Source: Diphasiastrum complanatum
Lineage: Eukaryota; Streptophyta; Lycopodiopsida; Lycopodiales; Lycopodiaceae
Reading direction: 5' to 3'
DNA: 64,000 nucleotides
Assembly: GCA_029204225.1 (NCBI GenBank)
Contig: CM055097.1
Span: 60,617,467 to 60,681,466, forward strand
Notes under the pieces: generated by a model
Seen by the model: the letters and a program-made list of their open reading frames with translations, nothing else
What the model was told of the DNA's origin: nothing
The model's database searches: none
In this document: piece after piece, positions 11,894 through 22,289 of the stretch
Layout of the letters: the number at the start of each line of letters is the position of its first letter
Position numbering within the stretch: the stretch's first letter is position 1
Position numbers and translations under genes: made by a program

Positions 11894-12816
11894 CATCTTT
11901 TGGAAGATCTTCTTGTGTACATGGAGCTATGCTAGTGGATGGATGTTATCTTGCTGTAAAATCAAGTATTGGATCTGGAAAATAAATTTTGTTCAATGAC
12001 TTTGATGGTCAAGTTGAAGATCAAGAGGTTGATCTCAAAGTGCTTCAACTAGTCAAAAGGGAAGTTGGCAATTTGGAGCTAGTCAAGAGCATCAAAGGAG
12101 AGGTAATTGGCAAAGGTGTTATGGATCTGTTTTTGCAGCATATTGAAGACTCAAGTAAGGTCAAAGGAGCAGCAAGGAGGTGTTGTTCAAGTTTACTTAA
12201 CTTGTTCTATCTCATGTTTGAGCAATTTCATGTGGATGTGTGCAAATTGTCAAGATATGGTAAAACTAGCTACATTGGTGAGCATTGTTTTGATGTTGGA
12301 TTTGTACTAGCATTCTTGGCTGATTTTGTTGATGGAAATGAAACTATTGGAGGTTCATTATGTCACTCATCCATGGCTAAGTTCTCAAGTGTTGAGCTAC
12401 TTGGTGCCAATACTTGGAGATTGTCAATTTTTGGTGAATTCATGGTCATTTTCTTGTGTCAAGTAGATCTTGAAGATGGACTAGTGCAAACTACTTGGTT
12501 TATGGAGTCATGTGGTGCTGGATTTGCATCATTAATGTACTCACCTACTCATGGATTTCCAAGGTTTGATGGTCTTTTGTGGCAAGATGAAGATGGAGGC
12601 CCATTCATGGAGTATCATGGTGGATACAAGGCAACAAAGGACAAAGGAGGAAGAGACATTCAAGCAAAAGTTGATCACTCACATTTATTGTTTGTTTGCT
12701 GTATTTTTCCAGAGAGTTCAGAGTTGGAAGCATGGTGGAACCATTTCATTTACATTCTATATGATTCTTCATGTTCTAGTCACATTTTTACATGTAAAAT
12801 TGATGTAAGAAACTCG
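11894..12816 (+). other. segment X replacing RT in element A, with 285-codon ORF
   Basis: This DNA has no copia similarity. An ORF runs from 11989 to 12846 (MFNDFDGQVEDQEVD...), with blocks such as KGAARRCCSSLL, VCKLSRYGKTSYI and MEAHSWS (other frame). I recognise no family. A second copy lies inside an A-like fragment at 25602-26343 on the minus strand, with the same order, small indels and a frame break. X is thus a stable part of an RT-less element family and not a private insertion. It may be captured genomic DNA or a spacer. Coding function is unproven, because the second copy does not keep the whole frame and lacks an internal part. Confidence 0.6.
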
Positions 12817-13138
12817 CAAACTCACAAGCTACACAACCTACTCTAATACCATGATAAATTGCAAAGACCCTTTTTTGGAGTATCTTAACTCCAATACTAG
12901 ATCAACCAATAAAGCTTGAGAAATTAGCTATGGAAAAAGACAAAAACTCCTTTCTAAGACAGTCAGCCATTGGATATTGCTTCATCTTACACTTACCTAG
13001 GCATACTCTTTAAGAGTCCTATATTTAGTATGCAACCGGCAGCTTCTACTAGGCTTGGGAAGGGTCATGCTTCCCTTGCCCAAATGGAGAGATTTCGTTT
13101 TCGAAGTATATTCGAAACTTGAGCTTTTTGACATCATT
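12817..13138. other. inserted block in segment X with antisense primer-site motif
   Basis: The second copy of X passes straight from GATGTAAGAAA to AGTGAAGCATCC. In element A these are separated by about 700 bp. The first part of that insert holds, on the minus strand, ATGGTATTAGAG at about 12841-12852, a tRNA-iMet-like primer site. This suggests that a piece of another LTR element's 5' end was copied in reverse. No second LTR is visible. Confidence 0.45.
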
Positions 13139-13519
13139 GTAATGGTAAAAGCTAGACGTCAAAACACTGATGATCAGGCACTTGCGACACGCCAAAAACA
13201 AGGCAAGGACAAAGGCAAGAAGAAGTTTAAGCAACAATTTGCCAAGACTCAGGAGGATGAGGGATCTTCCAGCAAGACCAAGAAGAAAGGCAAGTGCTTC
13301 CACTACAGTAAAAAGGGCCATTGGAAGAGAGAATGTCAGGCGGAATCAGACAAGGGGAAACCAAATCAAGTAGGTAACCTTGTCGATGAGGGTGAGATTG
13401 AAGACTCTAGCATCTTCATATCAACATTGTCATCTAATCAAGATGATCAGGCGTGGTATATTGACTCGGGAACCACAAGACACATGGCAAGTAACAAGGA
13501 AAGTGTTGGATAATGGAAC
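13139..13519 (+). pseudogene. F-type copia gag/protease fragment inside element A
   Basis: The fragment matches 47395-47795 of element F closely (VKARRQNTDDQALAT, GKCFHYSKKGHWKREC, NLVDEGEIEDSSIFIS, DDQAWYIDSG). The zinc knuckle has Cys replaced by Tyr. The protease triad here is DSG, whereas F itself has ESG. A short stretch is deleted before GTGTTGGATAATGGAAC, where X resumes. It is a captured piece of a different copia family. Confidence 0.85.
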
Positions 13520-13669
13520 TAGTGAAGCATCCCACGTGGACACTATTCTCTATATCAATTATGGTTGTTTCTATTTTGAGCATTACATGATCATTGAAAG
13601 AAGATCTATTCTTAGGAAGAAGATCATTCTTATGATGGATCAAAGTTCTATTGGCAAAAACTATGCTAG
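13520..13669 (+). other. 3' part of segment X in element A
   Basis: From AGTGAAGCATCCC to about 13669 the sequence matches the right part of X in the minus-strand copy (ACACTATTCTCTATATCAAT is shared). It ends where copia RT/RNase H sequence resumes (GCATTGGAAGCTAGGAAAGC). Confidence 0.65.
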
Positions 13670-14252
13670 GAGCATTGGAAGCTAGGAAAGCGAGTTTTGA
13701 GGTACATCATTGGAACTCGAGATTTTGGCATATTGTATGAGGGATCATCACCTAATATTTTTGGATTTTCAGATTCGGATATGCTGGAGATGTAATGGAT
13801 AGGAAACCCATTAGTTCTTATTGTATTTTCATAGGTGATGGAGCTATATCATGGATGTCAAAGAAACAAGCCACTATCTCATTTGTCATCTAGTGAGGCC
13901 GAGTACAAAGCTCTTACACATTGCACAAAGGAGATGGTATGGATCAAAAGGATGATCAAGGATCTTCACTTGCTGGATTTTTCAGAGAGCCCAATCATCT
14001 TTTGTGACAATCAATCAGCCCAAAGAATGGCATCCAATCCTATCTTTCATGCTAGGAGCAAGCATATTGAAATACAATATCATTTTGTGAGGGAGCGAGT
14101 CATTGCAAAGGAGGTGGAGCTTCAACATGTGTCTTCAAGGGAATGTGTAGCTGATATCTTCACCAAAGCATTGGAAAAATACTTGTTCATGAAGCATAGG
14201 ACCTCACTTGGAGTATTATCAAAGTCTATGCTAAAACTAGTTGAAGAGGGAG
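13670..14252 (+). pseudogene. RT connection and RNase H remnant of element A
   Basis: It matches 44753-45333 of element G. A small deletion near 13775 and an extra T in CTCATTTGTC near 13883 break the frame. The second is shared with G. Downstream it reads SSSEAEYKALTHCTKEM, NPIFHARSKHIEIQYH and VADIFTKAL, a typical copia RNase H. The polypurine tract GTTGAAGAGGGAG closes it at 14240-14252. Confidence 0.88.
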
Positions 14253-14902
14253 TGTGAAAGATTCAACTAGTTTCATCACATTTTGCAATATTTTCATATT
14301 TGGCATATTGAGACCAAAACTTGTTTTAGACTTAGAGGTTGACTTTTCAAAGTTTTTTAGTCTAAATTTCATTTGAATAAACACTTTTTGAAAGTGTGGG
14401 AAAGATAGAATGCGAGTTTGAGTATATTCAATTTGAATAAGTTGGGTACATTGAATCTAGACCCAAAATTGGTAGGGTTAGCATTTTGGTGGGAAAGCCA
14501 AGTGGCCAAATAGGGTTTGGACCTGCTATAAAAGGATGTAACTCGTGGAGAGAGTCATCTTCTCTCTTCTCTATCTCATTTCATGCTTATACATGGTTCT
14601 CTTGGGTTCTACTATCCATTGGTGCACTATCTTGGTGATTGCTTGCAATTCTATGTGTAGAATGATCTATATTTGTTATTTTTGGATCCACACGTGTGAA
14701 ATACAGTAGCTTGCTGGTTTTGTACAGAAAGCAACAGTACATAATCATTTCATTCAAGTTTGATCAAGTTCTATTAGTGTTTGCATCTCAAATTGTGTGT
14801 AGATGCTGATTTTTCTACATTGGTGAAATTGGTAGTGTATTTCTCTTTCTAACCAAAGATCATTCAAGTATATTGGATCTTAAGGATCTGAAATCTTTCA
14901 CA
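14253..14902 (+). repeat. 3' LTR of element A
   Basis: It is 650 bp, the same length as the 5' copy, with the same ends and only scattered differences. CACACGTGTG lies at 14689-14698. Confidence 0.93.
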
Positions 14903-14907
14903 TTATC
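14903..14907. repeat. target site duplication of element A, right copy
   Basis: TTATC, identical to 8264-8268. Removing A and one copy joins the two halves of the B LTR. Confidence 0.9.
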
Positions 14908-15149
14908 TTGTCTGATCTTGAATGCAAATGAGTCTGCTATTATTCATGTGTCTAATTCTTGTTCATTTAATTCTGCACTTTGGTTTGATCTTGTTGAATG
15001 TTGCATTAATCTATTAATGTAGTACAACAGTGCCTGTCTACATTCTGGAGGACTGTAGGAATGATACAACTGGCAGTGACCAGCAATCTGATCTGAAATC
15101 CATCTGAATTGTTTCCCTTTCGCAATTGCGATTCCTTTCATTGTCATCA
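14908..15149 (+). repeat. 5' LTR of element B, right part
   Basis: This continues the B LTR after the A insertion. It ends ...TTGTCATCA just before a canonical primer site. It has no counterpart at the 3' end, because the 3' LTR is cut short at about 21773. Confidence 0.6.
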
Positions 15150-15150
15150 G

Positions 15151-15162
15151 TGGTATCAGAGC
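15151..15162 (+). promoter_or_regulatory. primer binding site of element B
   Basis: TGGTATCAGAGC, the exact tRNA-iMet type site, lies next to the LTR end and 100 bp before gag. Confidence 0.85.
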
Positions 15163-15261
15163 CTACCTTGTCATAGTCTGACATAGCAAAAAGGCTATCA
15201 GATCCAGGAGGCCAAGCATTCAAACAAACACCCATCAACAAGAGAACACACTTTAGAAACA

Positions 15262-16023
15262 ATGGCTTCAATCAGCAGCATACAGAGCAAGATCTGTACA
15301 GTTCTGGATTCTTAAAGATCTAACTTTCTAGCCAAAAAAGTTAAGACATCGTTGATACTAAAGGGTGAAGGACTATTCCCTTGGGTGGATGGCATAGAGG
15401 AGATGCCTCAACATCAGGCAAAGAGCTATGCAAGTGGAGGGAGAAAAATGACAAGGCAATAGCCTTACTATCATCTTCCATTGAAGATAGTCTCGCACTT
15501 GACCTGGCTACACTCTCCAAAGCTAAGGAGATGTGGGATGCACTACTCACAAGATTTCAAACGAAATCAAGAAGTCAAATAATGATGCTGAAAGATCAAC
15601 TGACAAATCTATAGTGGGATGGAAAAGACCTCACTTCTTTTGTAAGGAAGATGAAGGATCTATTCCTATCACTACATAACTCTGGAGCAAAGAATGCAAT
15701 GTCAGTTGAGAAACAACTCACTTACTTGTTGAGAGCCTTACCCAGATCTTTCTAGACAACCAGAACCCTGCTCGCGAAAGATCCTACAATGACCCTCGAA
15801 AGGGCAATTGTCGAGATTCGAGAGGAAGTCGAGGCCAGAGAACACCTTGATCACAAGGATGGTTCTGACCAAGCCCTCTACGGCGACAAAGAAAAATCCA
15901 AGAAACAATTCAAGCCTAAAATGGAATCAAATCAAAGGCAGGATCATGATCAACAAGCAGAGGGGACCAGCAAAGGCAACTGGAAGAGCAAAGGGAGGTC
16001 GAAATGTGAAAAATGCAAAAATA
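15262..16023 (+). pseudogene. copia gag of element B, broken
   Basis: The start is MASISSIQSKICTVLDS. Stops and frameshifts follow at once. Readable blocks are ALLSSSIEDSLALDLATLSK, MWDALLTRFQTKSRSQ, SVEKQLTYLLRALP and EEVEAREHLDH, typical of copia gag. The zinc knuckle begins (KCEKCKNK) and is cut by the start of element C. Confidence 0.8.
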
Positions 16024-16029
16024 AGCTTG

Positions 16030-16776
16030 GTAGAGGCCAAAAATCTTGTATATAGGATAGACACACATGTGTGGAGCCTGTTTCCACGTGTGAAACTAGT
16101 GTACTTTTCATGTACCATAATCATATATGTTGTACATATGTTTTAATTCAAGTTCTAGTGGCTAAAATGGCCAAAAACTAGTTTTCTAGAGGATATGACA
16201 CATGGCACAAATCTAATTGCATGAGCCAAATATTTTGAATAGGTGTCACATCCCATGTGTAGAGGACAGCTCACACGTGTGGAAATAGCTGAAGTAGGTG
16301 AGTTTTTGCTTCTAGAAGATTTCCATAAAGATCTCCAAAATGGAAAGTTTTGATCCAAGTGTCAAATTGCATGATGGTGACAAGGCATCCTCACACGTGT
16401 GAGATCTGATGCATGATCAGTACCTCGAGCTCCAAAAATGTATATATAGAGGCTTATTTGGCCATAATCAATGTGAGACACCAATCTTGATTTTGGAAGC
16501 AATTTTGAGTGATTCTCTCCATTTGTCTACATTTGTTTTGATTGTTTTGAGGTGCTATCATTGTGTACTTGATTTTCAGGTTGGAGTCCGTACTCAGACA
16601 GGGTTTCGCACGTGGGACACCAGAAAGTACACCTACCTTCAATTAATGATTGTTCTTGTTAGGATTTTGTGTCTAGAATTAATCTTAATCTCAAGTAGAT
16701 TGATAGATCAAGTAATTTGACAACCAATCCCTCTTGAGGATCAGACTAGGATCCACCTTTTTGAACTTTTTTCACA
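16030..16776 (+). repeat. 5' LTR of element C
   Basis: The right end (TTTTTTCACA) abuts TGGTATCAGAGT. TATATATAGAGG near 16441 is a likely TATA box. CACACGTGTG palindromes lie at 16272-16281 and 16392-16401, with more degenerate copies near 16060 and 16087. About 100 bp of the U5 end recurs at 61535-61640. The left end is not certain. Confidence 0.65.
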
Positions 16777-16788
16777 TGGTATCAGAGT
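16777..16788 (+). promoter_or_regulatory. primer binding site of element C
   Basis: TGGTATCAGAGT directly follows the LTR end. It is the iMet type with one final mismatch. Confidence 0.85.
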
Positions 16789-16800
16789 CTAGTACAAGAG

Positions 16801-17336
16801 GTTTTGTTGAAATTGATAGGGTTAATCCAAATCAAAGCCAAAATTAGCAATTTTTTGGAAACTAGTCAAATTTTGTGTAGCGAGTTGGATTTGATAGCTA
16901 TCCTCAAAATTTTTGGTCCAGATCTTGTTGTGGGCTGTAGGAACTCTTTTCACACGTGTGAGTCCGTACAGCTCCAGTTTTGACTGAGAAATTTCAAAAA
17001 TTTGTAGAATTTGACTCACATAACCAATTTGAGTGATTTTTGGTGCAAAATCAAGCATTTTCTATAATGAATCTAATCCCTTGATTAGTTCTTGGACTAG
17101 ATTAATCAAAAAATCAAAACTGAGGTGCACTAATTGATCTTCTCTGATTTTTTGAGTGTATGTTGAGGTTGAAGAGAGAGATTGCTAAAAATCATAGATT
17201 AAGGAGTGATTTTGCAAGTTTGAGACTAGAATCTAAATTTCCATCATTCTATAGTGATAGGATCGAGTCTATAAGCTTTCTAAATTGCTAGAAGACTTTA
17301 GGTTCAGATCTCTTAAAGAAACCATAAGAGTTTCTA
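16801..17336. other. untranslated leader of element C
   Basis: AT-rich leader DNA follows the primer site. It contains another CACACGTGTG at 16951-16960. Full-length gag should lie here but no gag frame is seen, so a deletion joins the leader to the gag C-terminus. Confidence 0.5.
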
Positions 17337-18881
17337 GTGAAGCTAAAGTGTTTCTTTTGTGGAAAAAAGAGACATTTTGCATCCGAGTGCTGCAAGAAGA
17401 AGAATGCCCAAGAGAAGGACAATCAAGGCAATCTTGTGCTTGAGGAGGAGGAAGAAGGCAATCTATCTTTGATGGTATCCTCACTACAAACATCTAATCA
17501 AGACACTTGGTGGATTGATAGTGGGGCAAGCTCTCACATGACTCACCAAAAATACTACTACAATAGTTCTAAGAGATTTATCTTCACTGCAAGTGATCAA
17601 GAATGTGAGATTGTAGGTGTTGGATCCATTCCTTTATGTCTAGGATCATCTAAAAAAGTAGATCTAGATAATGTTCTTTATGTACCTTCAATTACAAAGA
17701 ACTTGTTGAGTGTAGGACAACTTATGGATAGTGGATTAGATGTACATTTCAAGCATGGATCATGTTCTATCTTGAAAGATGAAAAATGTATTGCTAGTGG
17801 TTTCAAGCAAGGGAGGTTATTCAAATTGGATGCTAATGTGATGTTAGAAAGTGTGAACATGGCAAGGGAGGAGCTCACTCAAGTGGAATTATGGCACAAA
17901 AGGTTAGGCCATCCTAACTACAAAGCTATGGAGACCATGGTGACAAAGGAGCTAGCAAGAGGACTTCCCAAAACCATATCCAAGTGTGGCAAGCTTTGTG
18001 AAGCTTGTGGACTCTCCAAATCTCATAAGCTTCCTTTCAAGAGATCTTTGATAAGATCTAACTCTCCTCTTGACCTTATACACTCGGATGTTCATTCATT
18101 TTCACATGAATCAAATGGTGGAGCTCTTATGTATGTCACTTTTATTGATGATAAGTCAAGATACTCTTGGGTTTATCTCTTGTCTAAGAAAAGTGAAGTT
18201 TTTGAGTTCTTTGTAAAGTTTAAAACTCTTGTGGAAAAGCAACTTAATACTAGCTTGAAAGTATTAAGAAGTGATAATGGAGGGGAGTAAATCTCCAATA
18301 GGATGAAAGAGTTTTGTGAAACTAATGGCATAAAGAGAGAGTTTACTTGTACATATACTCCACAACAAAATGGAGTAGCTGAAAGAAAGAATAGGACACT
18401 AAGTGAGTGTGCTAAAGCTATGAGATTAGATGCATCTCTTCCTATTTCATTTTGGGGAGAAGCTATTTTATGTGCAAACTTTCTTTGTAATAGAATGACT
18501 AATAGTGCCATTAAAGGACTTACACCTTATGAAGTATTGTTTGGCAAAAAGCCAAATCTTAGTGATTTGAAAGTTTTTGAATGTACTTGTCATGTACATA
18601 TTCCTTTAGAAACAAGGAAAAAGGAAGATGTCACTTCTTTCAAAGGCATCCTTGTTGGTTATAGTGAAAGTAAGAAAGCTTATAGGATATATGATCCTAT
18701 TACAAAAAAGGTTGTTGCTAGTAGAGATGTACTTTTTGATGAATCTCTCCAAGCCAAAGGAAAGGTGACTTCCAACAACACTCAGCTTGTCAAAGATCAT
18801 GCTATGGCCAAGGAGGAGCTTCATGAAGATGAAGACCAAGTGGAATCTACTCCAAGTCCAAGAAAATTTTGCAAATTTTAG
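17337..18881 (+). pseudogene. copia gag C-terminus, protease and integrase of element C
   Basis: In order: zinc knuckle CFFCGKKRHFASEC, protease WWIDSGASSHMT, ELWHKRLGHPNYKAM with CEACGLSKSHKLPF, integrase DLIHSDVHS, FIDDKSRYSWVY, LRSDNGGE, then a TAA stop at 18288-18290 in place of Tyr, and TPQQNGVAERKNRTLSECA to GYSESKKAYRIY. Catalytic acidic residues are present. The frame ends at 18881, just past the likely junction with foreign DNA. Confidence 0.88.
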
Positions 18882-20089
18882 TTCAAAAATTGCCAAACTT
18901 TCGACAGCCATAACTTTCTCTACAAGACACCAAATTGGTCGCTGTAAAGCACAGTACGGAGGGAGAGTGGGTCTACTAGGCAGTTGCCACATCACTTTGC
19001 ACCCCTGGATTCACAAGTGCGAGCAATAAATGCATGAAAAATAGGTAGGAGGGCACACTTTTGTGGAGAGGAATCTTCAAAAAACACATCCCAAACCAAA
19101 AAGCCTTGGATCAGAGGTTACAAGCACTCTACTAAGTTCATTAGAGAGGCATAGAAGCTTCTAACAGGTCCAGCAAGCAATCATAAGCTCAGATCATGCA
19201 AAAAATGCATTTTTGGCCTCCTTCAACAAGCAAAACTTCAACATGATGGTGTCTAATGCTCACCTATCCAAATTGGATGCATGATGGCTCAAAACAGATG
19301 CAATTCATCGTATCTTTAAGATTTTAATAAAAACCAATAGGTTCAGACCCCCAATTGAGAGGTATTCATGCTCAAAAATCATAAAAAAAATACACTAATT
19401 TTTGGTGTTTTGAGCCCCCTAATGGTGTCTAATCCCATTCAAACTTCATGAAAGCTCAGGGACAGCTTCATTACATCTCCGAAAACACTCACACCAAGTC
19501 TTGGCTGAGAATTTTGAGATCTACCCCAAAATTAGTCCAAAAAACATCAAAAAACCTTGGTTTTTGACCAATTTTGACCAAAATTTGTGGGAAAATTTCA
19601 CAAATTCATGCAATCAGATCCTAATCCCTGTAAATCCATTGCATGAAAGCACCAAAAGTTCTAATTTTAGTCAAACATGGTTTCTATAGCCCATATATGG
19701 TCCAAAAACCTTTTGGTTCAAAATCACTATCTAATCAACCTTTTGACTATTCCAACATCATGCAATCATTAGATCCAATCAATAATGACTGTAAAACAAC
19801 AAGTACAATCTGGTGAAAGTGCTACACTAGTACCTATGATCAATTTCAAGCAAAAAACTTCAATTCTAGGTAAAAAATCCACTAAAACCATCAAAAAACC
19901 TTTGATTTCCACGAAAAACTATGGAGAAACCCCATAATTATGATCTTTAGGCTGAAAGTACACCAAATTCACAGAAGCCACCTACTTGGAGATCAATTCC
20001 ACCACCTTGAAGTAACATGCAAGGAGAAATCCACAAAAACTAAGAAAATACAAGAAGTAGCTCCACCTTCTGATTGATGCAAATCCATA

Positions 20090-20101
20090 GCTCTGATACC
20101 A
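20090..20101 (-). promoter_or_regulatory. primer binding site of element E
   Basis: The minus strand reads TGGTATCAGAGC, one base from the LTR end. This fixes the orientation of E as opposite to B and C. Confidence 0.8.
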
Positions 20102-20102
20102 C

Positions 20103-20590
20103 TGTAAGGATCACCAAATGAAGATCTGACTAGGTCCTGTTGCAAAACAACCAAAAGGACACTTGTGGAGCAAAACCACCCATCCAAACCTAGATCCCTC
20201 CTAGAGTTTCCTCTTGGACCTAGCCCCCAAGCCGTAGTGAAAAACCTAAGAGAGAGGAGGAGAGACAGGCTCAAGAAACTAAATTTCCAATAGGAGGATG
20301 GGCGAGTTTCCAATGGACATATTCCATTCATGAGAGAGAGAATATTTTCCTAGGATCTCCATGCAACCTATATTGAGCTATTGACCTCCCGTTCTTGCAT
20401 TAAAGCAGTCATTCACTATGCACGTGCTCCTATGTCCAATTAGAGGTCTGGGCCCTCATATGATTATTAATTACTTTACAGGCCAGGGCTGGAATGATGA
20501 GGCATAATCAATAACCATATACATCTGGACTGACCGACTATCCACGTCAAGAATTATTTTGATTCCTTAATATAGGACATGGACGTAACA
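20103..20590 (-). repeat. 5' LTR of element E
   Basis: On the plus strand it begins TGTAAGG next to the antisense primer site and ends CGTAACA where copia B coding sequence resumes. TG...CA ends are present. No second copy is in the window, so the outer edge rests on the junction alone. Confidence 0.5.
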
Positions 20591-21290
20591 CTCACACCTT
20601 ACAGGAAGCTAATAGGTTCGCTGATGTACCTTGCAGACAACACACGCCTTGACATTGCTTATGCAGTGTTCAGGATGAGCCAAAATTTTGCACAAATCCA
20701 GGCTCGACACATTGGAAGATTGTAAATGAATTTTGCAATATCTTCAATTAACGAGAGATTATGACTTGTGTTATTGTCATGATGCAGGGTTCAAGATCCT
20801 TTCCTACAGTGATGCTAGATGGGCATCCCTCAAGGACGATTGTAAAAGCGTCTCAGGAGGATGCACCATCGCGTCAGGAGCGGCAGTTCTCTGGGTTAGC
20901 AAGAAGCAAACCACTGAGGCTCAGTCATCCTACGAAGCAGAGTATGTTGCATCAACAAAAATGGCCAATGAAATAATCTGGCTCAGGCAGTTCCTAGACA
21001 AATTGGGCGAAACAAGGAATGAGCCTCTGGTCTTGCAGATGGATAACAAATCTGCAGTACATCTGACAAAAGATCTTGTGTTGCACTTAAGAAAGAAGCA
21101 CATCACGATCAAGTATCACTTGATTAGGGATATGATTGAGAAGAAGATACTGTAGACCATCTTTGTCGGAATGAAAGATATGGTTGCTGACATCTTCACA
21201 AAGGCCCTAGACAAAGGACTTTTTGAGAGACAGAGGAGCAGCCTTGGAGTCGTCAAGCTATCATGCTTTGAGAGGGAGCTGAAGAAACTA
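20591..21290 (+). pseudogene. RT C-terminus and RNase H of element B
   Basis: It starts TPYRKLIGSLMYLA and LDIAYAV, the end of a copia RT. A frameshift near 20720 follows. RNase H then reads SDARWASLKDDCKSVSGG, SKKQTTEAQSSYEAEYVA, DNKSAVHLTKD and VADIFTKALDKGLFERQR. A stop replaces one codon at about 21154. The end leads into the 3' LTR. Confidence 0.85.
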
Positions 21291-21292
21291 AA

Positions 21293-21773
21293 CATTTCTA
21301 TTACCAAATCTTTGCTAGCTTTCAGCCCTCTGCCTGACGAAAATGTTTGCGAATGCGAAAGTCAAAAGACACGAAGCAAAAATGTTCGCGAACACCCTAA
21401 TGAAAAAGACACGAACGAGAAAAATTCACGAAAGAGAATTTTTTGCGGTTCAGAGGAGAAAGTCAGACGACACAAAAGTCAAACGACGTGACACAAAAAT
21501 TGTCGTGACACCTTTTTTGCCCTCACGCTCCAAAAGGATCAAGAAGATGCAAGTACCCAGAAGTACAGATATCTGATCTGATAGCATGACGTCAGCAGAT
21601 ACACTCTAGGTCGTGGCTAATCTGCCACTCTTGTAATTCGTAATTAGCTCTAGATGATTAATCACTCTAATCTAGTAGTTACACGATGCGACTATATACT
21701 TTCTGGATGATACTTGATACAATACACATGAGTAGTCTAATGCTAGTAAGCAAGAAGACGAAAATATAGAACA
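21293..21773 (+). repeat. 3' LTR of element B, truncated
   Basis: Matches 7579-8064 almost base for base in long stretches. It stops at the point where 8065 continues differently, so its right half is lost. Confidence 0.8.
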
Positions 21774-21794
21774 AAAGTTCTCATCCAAGGCACT

Positions 21795-22199
21795 ATGCAT
21801 GGTCAGCTACCCCCTGCACATGTACATTATAGACAAAAAAACATCTGGTACCCACACTATAGGGCTATGCATCAGGTTGATGATTGTCCTTCCTATCGTC
21901 CTATTCAAACCAATTCCATACAACGATATGAAGAACAACCATCCCAATTTGGACATTCCTTGCCTTATCATGAACATCATTCGGAACATCCAAATGTCTT
22001 AGCCATACAAGATGGCTATGCGATCATGCAAGGGCCAATGAACAACAGATGCTTCATCTACGGTGAAGCAGGCCACTTTATGGTTGATTGTACGGTCAAA
22101 ACAAAATACCATGCCGAATGCCTCGACTGTGTTAGAAAACACAATTTCAAAGACTGTCCGAAACAACCAGGTAAGGTCCTACCTGCCCACCACGTCTGA
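21795..22199 (+). pseudogene. gag C-terminal fragment with two zinc knuckles, gypsy-like
   Basis: The 134-codon frame ends in CFIYGEAGHFMVDC and CLDCVRKHNFKDC. The first is a CCHC knuckle with one Cys replaced by Tyr; the second is a knuckle with short spacing. Double knuckles of this kind are known from Ty3/gypsy-type gag. Nothing upstream belongs to it, so it is a fragment. Confidence 0.55.
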
Positions 22200-22289
22200 T
22201 ACGTATCCGGATAGGATCCCAACGACAACACTACCAAACCAACAGTCAAACATAGACATTATATGAAATGAGTTATTGCACGACAAAGA

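Larger units (their letters stand above)
8269..14902 (+). mobile_element. chimeric RT-less Ty1/copia element A
   Basis: The element has two 650-bp LTRs, primer site, gag, protease, integrase, an RNase H remnant and a polypurine tract. Most of RT is absent. In its place lie an unidentified segment X (11894-12816 and 13520-13669) and an inserted block (12817-13519) holding F-type gag/PR sequence. The target duplication is perfect and the two LTRs differ little by eye, so it is fairly young. It lies inside the 5' LTR of element B. It cannot code for its own movement and must have used RT in trans. Confidence 0.9.
16030..18866 (+). mobile_element. Ty1/copia element C, internally deleted and truncated
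   Basis: A 5' LTR ending at 16776, an exact primer site, a zinc knuckle, protease and integrase are in order. Gag upstream of the knuckle is missing, and RT, RNase H and the 3' LTR are absent. The left LTR edge is uncertain (16005-16050). The right limit is where integrase-linked sequence gives way to the antisense element E. Confidence 0.7.
18866..20590 (-). mobile_element. antisense LTR element E, 5' end only
   Basis: On the minus strand an LTR (20103-20590) is followed by an exact primer site (20090-20101) and about 1.2 kb of non-coding leader. No gag or pol is visible. The left limit is the junction with element C. Confidence 0.55.
7579..21773 (+). mobile_element. old Ty1/copia element B, broken by later events
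   Basis: Parts of one element lie far apart on the plus strand: 5' LTR 7579-8268 plus 14908-15149, primer site 15151-15162, gag 15262-16023, RT end and RNase H 20591-21290, and 3' LTR 21293-21773. Element A split the 5' LTR. Element C and the antisense fragment E lie where protease, integrase and most of RT should be. Left end, gag and right end are each recognisable, so this is one element by inference, not by an unbroken reading. Confidence 0.65.

Noticed and set aside
9520-14252. element A as an autonomous copia
   Set aside because: RT palm is missing, the zinc knuckle is deleted, and there are several stops, so it cannot code for its own movement.
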